DNA from: UBA4877 sp002399285
Lineage (GTDB): Bacteria; Bacillota; Thermoanaerobacteria; Thermoanaerobacterales; UBA4877
Length of the DNA: 64,000 nt
Reading direction: 5' to 3'
Assembly: GCA_036771835.1 (NCBI GenBank)
Contig: DAIPGN010000005.1
Span: 62,001 to 126,000, forward strand
Positions 16,722 to 24,191 of this stretch are shown here, in pieces. A model generated the notes under the pieces. It searched no databases, was not told where the DNA came from, and was given only the letters and a program-made list of their open reading frames with translations. The position numbers and the translations under genes were made by a program. How positions within the stretch are numbered: the first letter of the stretch is position 1; each line of letters starts with the position of its first letter.

Positions 16722-18638
16722 ATGCAATTTGAATTATTTATTGCGATTTTATTACCAATCATATCCGGTATCATAGTATATGTAATAAAAAATGAGAAGC
16801 TGCGCAATTTTTTGGTGATCATGAGCACAGTTCTTGTCATGCTGTCATCGGTATTGATCCTGCATCATGGCAATTTTGCCCTTGATATGGAAGAACTTGG
16901 TTCAATTCCCTGGGACAGGATAATAGAGATCCTGGACCTTGCTCTGGGGCTCTATGTGCTTTACATCTCTATTTCAATAAAGAACGTCACTTTGATATTA
17001 TTGACGGTCGCCCAGGTCATCCCTCTCTTTATATTTGAGGATTTTATGGGGGCAAACCTGGAGGTAAGTGAGATATTGTATGCTGATCACCTGTCGCTGA
17101 TCATGAATATAATCATTTCATTTGTGGGAACATTGATTTGGATATTTGCCATTGGATATATGAAGGACGACGAGCAGCATAAAAAGATCTTCCCGTCGCG
17201 CCAGAACAGGTTTTTCGCCATAATCCTCATATTTATCGGGGCGATGAACGCCCTTGTATTATCCAACAGCCTTATTTGGGTATATTTCTTCTGGGAAGTT
17301 ACCACGTTGAGCTCCTATCTGCTGATAGGGCACGACGGTACGGAAGAGGCAAAGGAATCTGCAGTCAGGGCTCTGCTGCTGAACAGCATCGGCGGGGTCG
17401 CGTTTGTCGCCGCCATAATAACCTCCTACTACCAGATAGGAACGGTCGACATACAGCGGATCATAGCGTCCAAACCGGAAGGCCTGGCCCTTTTGCCGAT
17501 CGCGCTGCTGTGCCTGGCAGCATTTACGAAATCAGCGCAGATACCCTTCCACAAATGGCTGCTGGGCGCCATGGTCGCACCCACGCCGGTATCGGCCCTG
17601 CTGCATTCCAGCACTATGGTCAAGGCGGGGGTGTACCTCATCATACGGCTGGCTCCTTCATTTTATGGAACCCGGATGGCCTATGTCATCTCCATATTCG
17701 GCGGCTTCACCTTTGTGGCTGCATCGTTGATGGCCATAGGGCAGTCCAACGGCAAGAAGATCCTGGCATACTCCACGATCTCCAATCTGGGACTGATCAT
17801 TTCGGCCGCCTGTATCGATAATCCCACCGCCGTGGCCGCTGCCATAATGCTGATGATCTTTCATGCCGTATCCAAAGCTCTCCTGTTCCTCTGCGTAGGG
17901 ACCATAGAGCATGGGATCGGCAGCAGGGACATAGAGGACATGAGGGGACTGATAAACAGGATGCCGTTTACCGCCACCATCACAGTCGTGGGCCTTGTGA
18001 CGATGCTGCTGCCTCCCTTCGGAGTGCTTCTCAGCAAATGGCTGGTCCTGGAGACCGCGGCTAAAAACCCCGTGCTGGTCTTTATGATAGCCATAGGAAG
18101 CGCTCTGACCGTCGTATACTATACCAGATGGCTGGGGCTGCTGCTTTCAAGATCGTCGGCAAGGGAAGATATAAAACATGAAGAGATATCGGTATATATA
18201 AAGACTCCTTTGATTACGCTGTCTGTTGCCGCAGTAACGATAAGCGTTTTGATCACCTTCATACTCAACAAACTGATAGTACCGGCGGTGACTCAATACT
18301 ACAGCGTACTTGGACTCATAGGCATGGAGGGGACCATAAAGGGAACTTACGGCGCGTTTTCACTCTGGCCGGTATTCCTGGCGCTGATATTGGCGTTTAT
18401 CGGCGGATATTTTGCCCTAAAGAGCCAGTCGGGTTATGCGCAGCCGTATATGCCCGGCGAAACTGCCAAAGACTATAAGGTGATAAAGATAAACGGAAAA
18501 GAGGATGCCATACCTGAGAAGCCGAAAATAAGGAATTACTATTTCGGCGACGTCCTCTCGGAGAATAAGCTTACGCCTTGGCTCAAGTTGATTGCCATTG
18601 CACTTATAGCCTGTACGTTTGGAGTGATATTATTATGA
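16722..18638 (+). CDS. echA: Energy-converting (Ech-type) NiFe hydrogenase, proton-pumping subunit (EchA/NuoL-like)
   Basis: This 638-residue membrane protein is of the antiporter-like family shared by complex I NuoL and group 4 hydrogenases. It couples ferredoxin-driven H2 formation to proton or sodium transport. The catalytic core is visible: the glutamate in FFWEVTTLSSYL near residue 192, the lysine in KSAQIPFHKWLLGAM, and TMVKAGVYL. About 15 membrane helices are present. The ATG at 16722 is chosen because TTGGAGG lies eight bases upstream; the earlier ATG at 16659 has no site. It is the first of six ech genes and overlaps echB by four bases. The fused or shortened tail seen in Hyc/Hyf paralogues is not present. 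Confidence 0.9.
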   Translation: MQFELFIAILLPIISGIIVYVIKNEKLRNFLVIMSTVLVMLSSVLILHHGNFALDMEELGSIPWDRIIEILDLALGLYVLYISISIKNVTLILLTVAQVIPLFIFEDFMGANLEVSEILYADHLSLIMNIIISFVGTLIWIFAIGYMKDDEQHKKIFPSRQNRFFAIILIFIGAMNALVLSNSLIWVYFFWEVTTLSSYLLIGHDGTEEAKESAVRALLLNSIGGVAFVAAIITSYYQIGTVDIQRIIASKPEGLALLPIALLCLAAFTKSAQIPFHKWLLGAMVAPTPVSALLHSSTMVKAGVYLIIRLAPSFYGTRMAYVISIFGGFTFVAASLMAIGQSNGKKILAYSTISNLGLIISAACIDNPTAVAAAIMLMIFHAVSKALLFLCVGTIEHGIGSRDIEDMRGLINRMPFTATITVVGLVTMLLPPFGVLLSKWLVLETAAKNPVLVFMIAIGSALTVVYYTRWLGLLLSRSSAREDIKHEEISVYIKTPLITLSVAAVTISVLITFILNKLIVPAVTQYYSVLGLIGMEGTIKGTYGAFSLWPVFLALILAFIGGYFALKSQSGYAQPYMPGETAKDYKVIKINGKEDAIPEKPKIRNYYFGDVLSENKLTPWLKLIAIALIACTFGVILL

Positions 18639-19480
18639 TCCTTAAAATCTTGTTTGCATTGATAGGCATGCCGGTCATAGGCGGACTCGTAGTGGGAGCC
18701 GACAGGAAGGTCACCGCTAGGCTGCAGGGGAGATACGGACCGCCTCTGCTTCAGCCGTTCTACGATGTCATAAAGCTGTTCCTTAAAGAGAGAATGTCCG
18801 TAAACGAGTTTCAGGTATTGAGCGTGTTCATATACCTTGCCTCCTCGGCATTGAGCGTGCTGCTTCTGGTATTGAGGAGCGATCTTTTGATGATAATATT
18901 CGTCATGTCTATAGGAGCGGCATTCCTTGTCGTCGGAGCTATGTCGGTGCGGTCCCCATACAGTCAGGTGGGGGCGCAGAGAGAACTTATGCAGATGCTG
19001 TCCTATGAACCCCTGCTGATACTGATAACCGTGGGAATGTATCTTGTGACCGGCAGCTTTAAAGTCAGCAAGATCATGATGAGGACCACGCCCATGATCG
19101 CGGAGCTGCCTCTTTTATTCCTTGTCATGATCATTATCATGGGCATAAAGATGAGGAAGTCTCCCTTTGATATCTCTGCATCCGAGCATGCTCATCAGGA
19201 GATAGTCAGGGGAGTGCTGACGGACTATTCCGGACCATACCTTGCCATGACGGAGATCGCTCACTGGTATGACCTGACCCTGCTTTTGGGTATTGCCGCG
19301 CTGTTTTTCTATCCGTACACGGTATGGGGAGTCGTCTCTGCATTGGGGCTGGTCCTGATCGAGATACTGATCGACAATGTGACGGCCAGACTTACGGTGA
19401 AATGGATGCTCTCCTATTCATATATGGTGGGAGTGCTGTTGGCTGCGGTGAATATAGGTATTCTGTATTTTATAAGGTGA
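18635..19480 (+). CDS. echB: Ech-type hydrogenase membrane subunit (EchB/NuoH-like)
   Basis: A protein of 281 residues with about eight membrane helices, it anchors the hydrophilic module to the pumping module. The NuoH-type loops are present: GRYGPPLLQPFYDVIKLF near residue 31 and the acidic SPFDISASEHAHQEIVRG near 177, which lies at the quinone-cavity equivalent in complex I. The ATG lies within the echA stop (ATGA), and GGAG sits ten bases upstream. After its stop there is a 153-bp break before echC, unusual for an otherwise gapless operon. Confidence 0.92.
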   Translation: MILKILFALIGMPVIGGLVVGADRKVTARLQGRYGPPLLQPFYDVIKLFLKERMSVNEFQVLSVFIYLASSALSVLLLVLRSDLLMIIFVMSIGAAFLVVGAMSVRSPYSQVGAQRELMQMLSYEPLLILITVGMYLVTGSFKVSKIMMRTTPMIAELPLLFLVMIIIMGIKMRKSPFDISASEHAHQEIVRGVLTDYSGPYLAMTEIAHWYDLTLLLGIAALFFYPYTVWGVVSALGLVLIEILIDNVTARLTVKWMLSYSYMVGVLLAAVNIGILYFIR

Positions 19481-19513
19481 TGGGGAAATTTTTGCCCCGG
19501 CGTTGAAAAGTTA

Positions 19514-19542
19514 TTACCTAAAAACAAAAATTGCGGTATAAT
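19514..19542 (+). promoter_or_regulatory. Possible internal promoter between echB and echC
   Basis: TTACCT (19514-19519) and TATAAT (19537-19542) are 17 bp apart in the only gap of the ech gene series. This could give the catalytic and maturation genes extra transcription. The -35 box is weak. Confidence 0.4.
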
Positions 19543-19568
19543 ATAGGTGCAGAGTATAGATAAACTGG

Positions 19569-19617
19569 CAGGCCGAGACAAATCGTGCAAGGAAGCAAGC
19601 AAAATTGGCACGGCCTG
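19569..19617 (-). repeat. Intergenic palindromic repeat (copy D), within the ech operon
   Basis: This 49-bp element begins CAGGCCG and ends CGGCCTG, with further pairing inward (GACAAAT against ATTGGCAC-side bases). On the minus strand it continues CTGCCAGTTTATCTATAC, close to the flank of copy B (CTGCCAGTTTGTCTGCAA). It separates echB from echC and could fold in the mRNA. Confidence 0.5.
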
Positions 19618-19633
19618 AGACTGAGGTGATATC

Positions 19634-20065
19634 ATGAGCGTTTTGGACGGCGTTAGAAAACTTTCTCCCTGGCTTGTGCATTATGACTGCGGGAGCTGCA
19701 ACGGATGCGATATAGAACTTTTAAGCTGCCTTACTCCTCTCTACGATGTGGAGAGGTTCGGCATAGTCAATGTGGGCGATCCTAAGCAGGCCGACGTGTT
19801 GGTCGTTACGGGAACGGTCAATCAACAGAACAAAAGCGTGCTCAAAAATATATATGATCAGATGCCCGATCCCAAAGTAGTCGTGGCCGTAGGCGTATGC
19901 GCATGCACGGGTGGTATATTCAGAGACTGCTACAACGTGGTGGGAGGTATCGACAAGGTAATACCGGTGGATGTCTATGTGCCGGGCTGCCCGGCCCGGC
20001 CGGAGCAGATAATAGACGGCATAAGGATGGCCATACAGAAACTCTCCGAGAAAAAGATAGCATGA
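19634..20065 (+). CDS. echC: Ech-type hydrogenase small subunit (EchC/NuoB-like)
   Basis: The 143-residue electron-transfer subunit holds the [4Fe-4S] cluster next to the NiFe site. Cysteines expected for this cluster are seen in DCGSCNGCDIELLS near residue 16, VGVCACTGG near 84 and VPGCPARPEQI near 116. GAGGTGATATC precedes the ATG. Length matches Ech-type small subunits, which lack the extra clusters of uptake hydrogenases. It lies 14 bases upstream of echD, with the rest of the catalytic module following. Confidence 0.93.
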   Translation: MSVLDGVRKLSPWLVHYDCGSCNGCDIELLSCLTPLYDVERFGIVNVGDPKQADVLVVTGTVNQQNKSVLKNIYDQMPDPKVVVAVGVCACTGGIFRDCYNVVGGIDKVIPVDVYVPGCPARPEQIIDGIRMAIQKLSEKKIA

Positions 20066-20079
20066 GAGGGGTATAAGCT

Positions 20080-20454
20080 GTGATAGATGCGAGAGAAGTC
20101 ACGATGGAAAATCTTTTGGACGAGGTAAAGAAGTATCATGACGGCGGTTACAGGCTGGTGACCGAGAGCTGCGTCGATCTGGGAGATAAGTTCGATATTC
20201 TGTATCACTTCGATAAGGACTACAAGCTCGAGAATCTCAGGCTTACCATAGATAAGGGCGTGAGGGTAAAGAGCATATCCTCCGTATACTTCAGCGCCAT
20301 ATTTTCCGAGAACGAGATGCAGGATATGTTCGGCGTAAAGTTCGACGGCCTGGCCGTCGACTACGGCGGTAAGCTGCTGCTGGGGGAGGATTCTCCCCTG
20401 TCGCCGATGGCGCATATACAGATAGTCAAAAAGGAGGATGCCGGCAATGTCTGA
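20080..20454 (+). CDS. echD: Ech-type hydrogenase subunit (EchD/NuoC-like)
   Basis: A soluble subunit of 124 residues, it corresponds to complex I NuoC and packs against the large subunit. It contains the family segment VYFSAIFSENEMQDMFGVKFDGL near residues 67-90. Translation starts at GTG (20080) behind GAGAGGGG. The reading frame overlaps the start of echE by eight bases. It carries no cofactor motif and is assumed to be structural, as in the family. Confidence 0.88.
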   Translation: MIDAREVTMENLLDEVKKYHDGGYRLVTESCVDLGDKFDILYHFDKDYKLENLRLTIDKGVRVKSISSVYFSAIFSENEMQDMFGVKFDGLAVDYGGKLLLGEDSPLSPMAHIQIVKKEDAGNV

Positions 20455-21529
20455 TAATAAAAGTTTCATACCCTTCGGCCCGCAGCACCCGGTACTGCCG
20501 GAGCCCATACAGCTGAGGCTGGTGGTGGAGGACGAGAAGATCGTGGAGGCGCTGCCGACAGTCGGCTATGTCCACAGGGGCCTGGAAAAACTGGCGGAGG
20601 TAAAGAATATAAATCAGATGATCTACGTCGTGGAGAGGATATGCGGCATATGCAGCTGTATGCAGGCAATGACCTACTGCCAGGGCATAGAGGAACTGAT
20701 GGATGTGGAGGTGCCCGAGAGGGCCAAGTACCTCAGGACCATCTGGGCGGAGCTTCACAGGATGCACAGCCACCTGCTCTGGATGGGTCTGATGGCCGAC
20801 GCGTTCGGCTATGAGAGCCTGTTCATGCAGACGTGGCGCATAAGGGAAAAAGTGATGGACATATTGGACAAGACAGCCGGCAACCGGGTCATAATATCCG
20901 TAAATATCATAGGCGGGGTCAGAAGAGACATAGACGACGAGATGAAAAAATGGGTATTGGATACCCTTAACGATATAGAGAGAGACTTAAAAGAAGTATA
21001 TAACGTCATGAAGGACGATTACACCATAAAGAAGAGGACCGTCGGAGTAGGCGTCATATCCAGGGACGAGGCCTTTGAGATGGGCCTTGTGGGTCCGATG
21101 CTCAAGGGCAGCGGCTATCCCTATGACATGAGGACTACGGGATACGCAGCGTACGGCAATCTGGGATTCCAACCCATAACCGAAAAGGACGGCGACTGTT
21201 ATGCCAGGATGCTCGTCAGGATGCGCGAACTCTTCCAATCGATAGATCTGATACGCAAAGCCTTTGCCCTGATGCCGGAAGGAGAGCTGGCCGTACCCGT
21301 GAAGGGAAATCCGGACGGCGAGGTGATATCCAGGGTGGAGCAGGCGCGGGGCACGGTAATGTATTATATCAAGGCCAACGGAGGCAAGCAGCTGGAAAGG
21401 CTAAGGGTAAGAACGCCTACCTTTGCCAACATAGCCGCGCTGATGAAGATCCTTCCCGGGTCGCAGCTGGCCGACGTGCCCGTATTGGTGCTGACCATAG
21501 ATCCGTGCATAAGCTGCACTGAAAGGTAG
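20447..21529 (+). CDS. echE: Ech-type NiFe hydrogenase large (catalytic) subunit
   Basis: The 360-residue catalytic subunit has both pairs of NiFe-binding cysteines: RICGIC (C66, C69) and DPCISC (C354, C357). The residue four after C69, usually His in RxCGxCxxxH, is Gln73. The protein ends with CTER, exactly at the point where other large subunits are cleaved by a maturation protease, so no processing should be needed. This matches the lack of a hycI/hyaD-type protease gene among the hyp genes. AAGGAGG precedes ATG 20447 by nine bases; the ATG at 20438 is too close to it. The enzyme reduces protons with ferredoxin or the reverse at the membrane. Confidence 0.93.
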   Translation: MSDNKSFIPFGPQHPVLPEPIQLRLVVEDEKIVEALPTVGYVHRGLEKLAEVKNINQMIYVVERICGICSCMQAMTYCQGIEELMDVEVPERAKYLRTIWAELHRMHSHLLWMGLMADAFGYESLFMQTWRIREKVMDILDKTAGNRVIISVNIIGGVRRDIDDEMKKWVLDTLNDIERDLKEVYNVMKDDYTIKKRTVGVGVISRDEAFEMGLVGPMLKGSGYPYDMRTTGYAAYGNLGFQPITEKDGDCYARMLVRMRELFQSIDLIRKAFALMPEGELAVPVKGNPDGEVISRVEQARGTVMYYIKANGGKQLERLRVRTPTFANIAALMKILPGSQLADVPVLVLTIDPCISCTER

Positions 21530-21536
21530 TGATAAA

Positions 21537-21908
21537 ATGTTCAGGATGGGAAAGCGACTGTTTGAAAACATTATAAGCGGTCCCGCTACGAGGCTTAAGC
21601 CCCGTGAACCCTTTGCGGGGGAACGCGGACATATAGAGATAGATATTTCCAAATGTATCTTCTGCATGAGATGCGCCAGGGAATGCCCCTGCGGCTGCCT
21701 TACCGTAAACAGGGCGGAGGGCACCTGGGACATAGATCAGTTTGAGTGCATCACCTGCGGAGTATGTGCAAGCGTATGTGCAAAACATGCCATATCTATG
21801 AAGGGCAGCTACAGAAAACCTGCGGAGCACAAAAAGATAAACATATACAAGGGGACCCCGCCAGCAAAGCCGAATAAAGTGGAGGCGCCGGCAGGAGGAA
21901 AAGCATAG
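21537..21908 (+). CDS. echF: Ech-type hydrogenase polyferredoxin subunit (EchF/NuoI-like)
   Basis: This 123-residue protein has two ferredoxin motifs, CIFCMRCARECPCGC near residue 38 and CITCGVCASVC near 68, for two [4Fe-4S] clusters that pass electrons from soluble ferredoxin to EchC. The C-terminal 35 residues are lysine- and proline-rich and of low complexity. The TAG stop shares its last base with the GTG start of hypA, which links hydrogenase structural and maturation genes in one transcript. Confidence 0.92.
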   Translation: MFRMGKRLFENIISGPATRLKPREPFAGERGHIEIDISKCIFCMRCARECPCGCLTVNRAEGTWDIDQFECITCGVCASVCAKHAISMKGSYRKPAEHKKINIYKGTPPAKPNKVEAPAGGKA

Positions 21909-22270
21909 TGCACGAACTTTCAGTAACCGAATCGCTTTTAGATATGTCCGTAGAGGAGGCCGAAAAGGCTGGAGCCGCCCATATAGATGAGATAAAGATC
22001 GTCATAGGCGACCTTACGGGCATATCTGAGGAGTGCGTTCGGTTTTATTTTGATATTATCAGCGAGGGAACCATAGCCGAGCATGCTCGGCTGTCATTCA
22101 AGAGAATGCCGGCTGTGTTCCGCTGCAGCAGCTGCGGGCATGTATTCGAGAGAGAGCGCCTGGCTTTTAGCTGTCCGGTATGCGGCAGCCCGGGCGTACT
22201 TATAGACAGCGGCAAGGAACTGTATATAGAAGGGATAGAGGTGAGCTATGATGGAGATAAAACTGGTTAA
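21908..22270 (+). CDS. hypA: Hydrogenase nickel-insertion protein HypA
   Basis: This metallochaperone has 120 residues. MHELSV at the N-terminus provides the nickel ligand His2, and the zinc domain is built from two CxxC pairs (CSSC near residue 74 and CPVC near 93). HypA works with HypB to deliver nickel to the large subunit. It starts at GTG overlapping the echF stop. The 3' end overlaps hypB by 23 bases. Confidence 0.95.
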   Translation: MHELSVTESLLDMSVEEAEKAGAAHIDEIKIVIGDLTGISEECVRFYFDIISEGTIAEHARLSFKRMPAVFRCSSCGHVFERERLAFSCPVCGSPGVLIDSGKELYIEGIEVSYDGDKTG

Positions 22271-22895
22271 AAATATATTGGATGCCAACGACCGGCTGGC
22301 GGAGGACAACAAGAAGGCCTTCGAGGCGGCCGGAACGACTGTGATAAATATGATAGGTTCGCCGGGAAGCGGAAAGACTTCGCTCATTCTGCGGACCATA
22401 GAAAAACTCAAGGATAAGTGCGGTATTCAGGTGATCGAGGGAGACATAGCATCCTCCATAGATGCGCAGACTATAGCGGGCAAGGGGATAGATGCCCTGC
22501 AGATAAATACGGAGGGCGAATGCCATCTGGATGCCAATATGATAAGACAGGCCGTACGCAGCTTCGAGCTTAAGCCCGGCCTGCTGTTTATAGAGAACGT
22601 CGGCAATCTGGTGTGCCCCGCGGAGTTTGAGATAGGCGAGGACTTCAAGGTGACGGTGCTCAGCGTGCCCGAGGGCCATGACAAGCCCTATAAGTACCCG
22701 CTGGTATTTTCCAAGTCCACCGCAGTCGTTCTCACCAAATGTGATCTCATGCCATATATAGACTTCGAGATGGACACCTTCATATCGGGAATAAGGTCGT
22801 TAAATCCCAACTGCAGGCTGTTCGTCGTGAGCTCCAAGACGGGCGAGGGCATAGACGAATGGGCTTCATGGCTGGAAGGGCTAAGGAGGCGGTAA
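22248..22895 (+). CDS. hypB: Hydrogenase nickel-incorporation GTPase HypB
   Basis: This SIMIBI-class GTPase has 215 residues. The P-loop GSPGSGKTS is near residue 36, and the metal-site Cys-His pair is in GECHLDANM near residue 87. LTKCDLMPY is the NKxD-like base-recognition motif. It lacks the N-terminal polyhistidine stretch and the CXXCGC motif that some HypB proteins use for nickel storage, so it is the short, delivery-only form. GAGGTGAGCT precedes the tandem ATG start. Confidence 0.94.
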   Translation: MMEIKLVKNILDANDRLAEDNKKAFEAAGTTVINMIGSPGSGKTSLILRTIEKLKDKCGIQVIEGDIASSIDAQTIAGKGIDALQINTEGECHLDANMIRQAVRSFELKPGLLFIENVGNLVCPAEFEIGEDFKVTVLSVPEGHDKPYKYPLVFSKSTAVVLTKCDLMPYIDFEMDTFISGIRSLNPNCRLFVVSSKTGEGIDEWASWLEGLRRR

Positions 22896-22896
22896 C

Positions 22897-23115
22897 ATGT
22901 GCCTTGCAATACCTGCTAAGATAGAGAATGTCAAAGGCCGCGACGCCCTGGCGGACTTCGGGGGCATAAAGAAGACGATATCCGTGGCCATGCTTCCCGG
23001 CTGTACGGTGGGAGACTACGTCATAGTCCATGCCGGCTATGCCATAAGCAAAATGGATGAAAAAGAGGCGTTGGAGGATATAGAGCTTTGGAAAGAGGTC
23101 ATGAAGAATTCATGA
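22897..23115 (+). CDS. hypC: Hydrogenase assembly chaperone HypC
   Basis: The small 72-residue chaperone begins MCLAIPAKI. Cys2 carries the Fe(CN)2CO unit together with HypD and docks onto the large subunit. AGGAGG lies upstream. The stop overlaps the hypD start (ATGA). Confidence 0.95.
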   Translation: MCLAIPAKIENVKGRDALADFGGIKKTISVAMLPGCTVGDYVIVHAGYAISKMDEKEALEDIELWKEVMKNS

Positions 23116-24191
23116 GCGGCGTTGGCAGAGAGAATGCGCAAAAGCTGAGGAAGGCCATTGAGGATATAAACCCCGGCCGCCCCATAAACCTAATGGAGGT
23201 CTGCGGCACCCACACCATGACCATAGCGAGGAGCGGCATAAGGAACATGCTGCCGAAAAACGTGAGACTGCTGTCCGGCCCGGGCTGTCCGGTGTGCGTC
23301 ACCTCGGCCGGGGACATAGACAAGGCCATAGAGTATTCGAGGATATCCGGGGCCATCCTTGCCACCTTCGGCGATATGGTGAGGGTGCCGGGCAGCCGTT
23401 ACAGCCTGTCTCAGGCGAGGGCTGAGGGCAGCGACGTCAGGGTGGTGTATTCCGTCTACGAGGCGCTTAAGATAGCCGAGGCGAACCCCGGCCGCAGCGT
23501 GATATTCGAGAGCATAGGCTTTGAGACCACGGTGCCGTCGGCAGCCGATGCTGTAAAGAGGGCCGAGGAGGGCGGCTTGAAAAACTTCTTCGTCTTGAGC
23601 CTTAACAAGACCGTGCCGCAGGTGCTGGAGACGCTGTCGGCATCGGAAGACGTGAAGATAGACGGTTTTATACTTCCCGGGCACGTAGCTGCGATAATAG
23701 GCGAGCGGCCATTCCGCTTTTTAGCTGCGGACTACGGGATAAACGGAATAATATCAGGCTTCGACACGGAGGACGTGCTGCTTTCCATTGCCGGCCTGTT
23801 AAAGCATATAAGGGACAAAGAGGCCGTCATAGAAAATCAGTATTCCAGAGTTGTGGCCGAGCAGGGAAACACTGCGGCCCTGGAACTTCTGTATGAGGTG
23901 TTTGAACCGTGCGACGCGGCCTGGCGGGGCATGGGGACAATTCCCGGCTCCGGTCTGAAGGTCAGAGAGGAATACGCGGCATACGACGCCGAAAGGCGGT
24001 TCGGTATAGAAGCGCCCGACGCGGAAGAACCGCGGGGCTGCCGCTGCGGAGACGTGCTTAAGGGCCTGATAGACCCGCAGGACTGTCCGCTGTTTGGCGA
24101 TAAGTGCATCCCCGACAATCCGGTCGGCCCGTGCATGGTATCGTCGGAGGGCAGCTGCGGCATTTGGTACAGGGAGAGAAACGCAGGATGA
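23112..24191 (+). CDS. hypD: Hydrogenase Fe-cyanide scaffold protein HypD
   Basis: A protein of 359 residues, it assembles the Fe(CN)2CO group with HypC and HypE. CGTHTMTIARSG near residue 33 and GPGCPVCVTSAG near 56 form the active site. The C-terminal cysteines (CRCGD near 312, then DCPLFGDKC, GPCM and GSC) include the [4Fe-4S] ligands. The ATG at 23112, overlapping the hypC stop, is preferred over an in-frame start 24 bases upstream because it is coupled and has AGAGGT ahead of it. It overlaps hypF by four bases. Confidence 0.94.
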   Translation: MSGVGRENAQKLRKAIEDINPGRPINLMEVCGTHTMTIARSGIRNMLPKNVRLLSGPGCPVCVTSAGDIDKAIEYSRISGAILATFGDMVRVPGSRYSLSQARAEGSDVRVVYSVYEALKIAEANPGRSVIFESIGFETTVPSAADAVKRAEEGGLKNFFVLSLNKTVPQVLETLSASEDVKIDGFILPGHVAAIIGERPFRFLAADYGINGIISGFDTEDVLLSIAGLLKHIRDKEAVIENQYSRVVAEQGNTAALELLYEVFEPCDAAWRGMGTIPGSGLKVREEYAAYDAERRFGIEAPDAEEPRGCRCGDVLKGLIDPQDCPLFGDKCIPDNPVGPCMVSSEGSCGIWYRERNAG

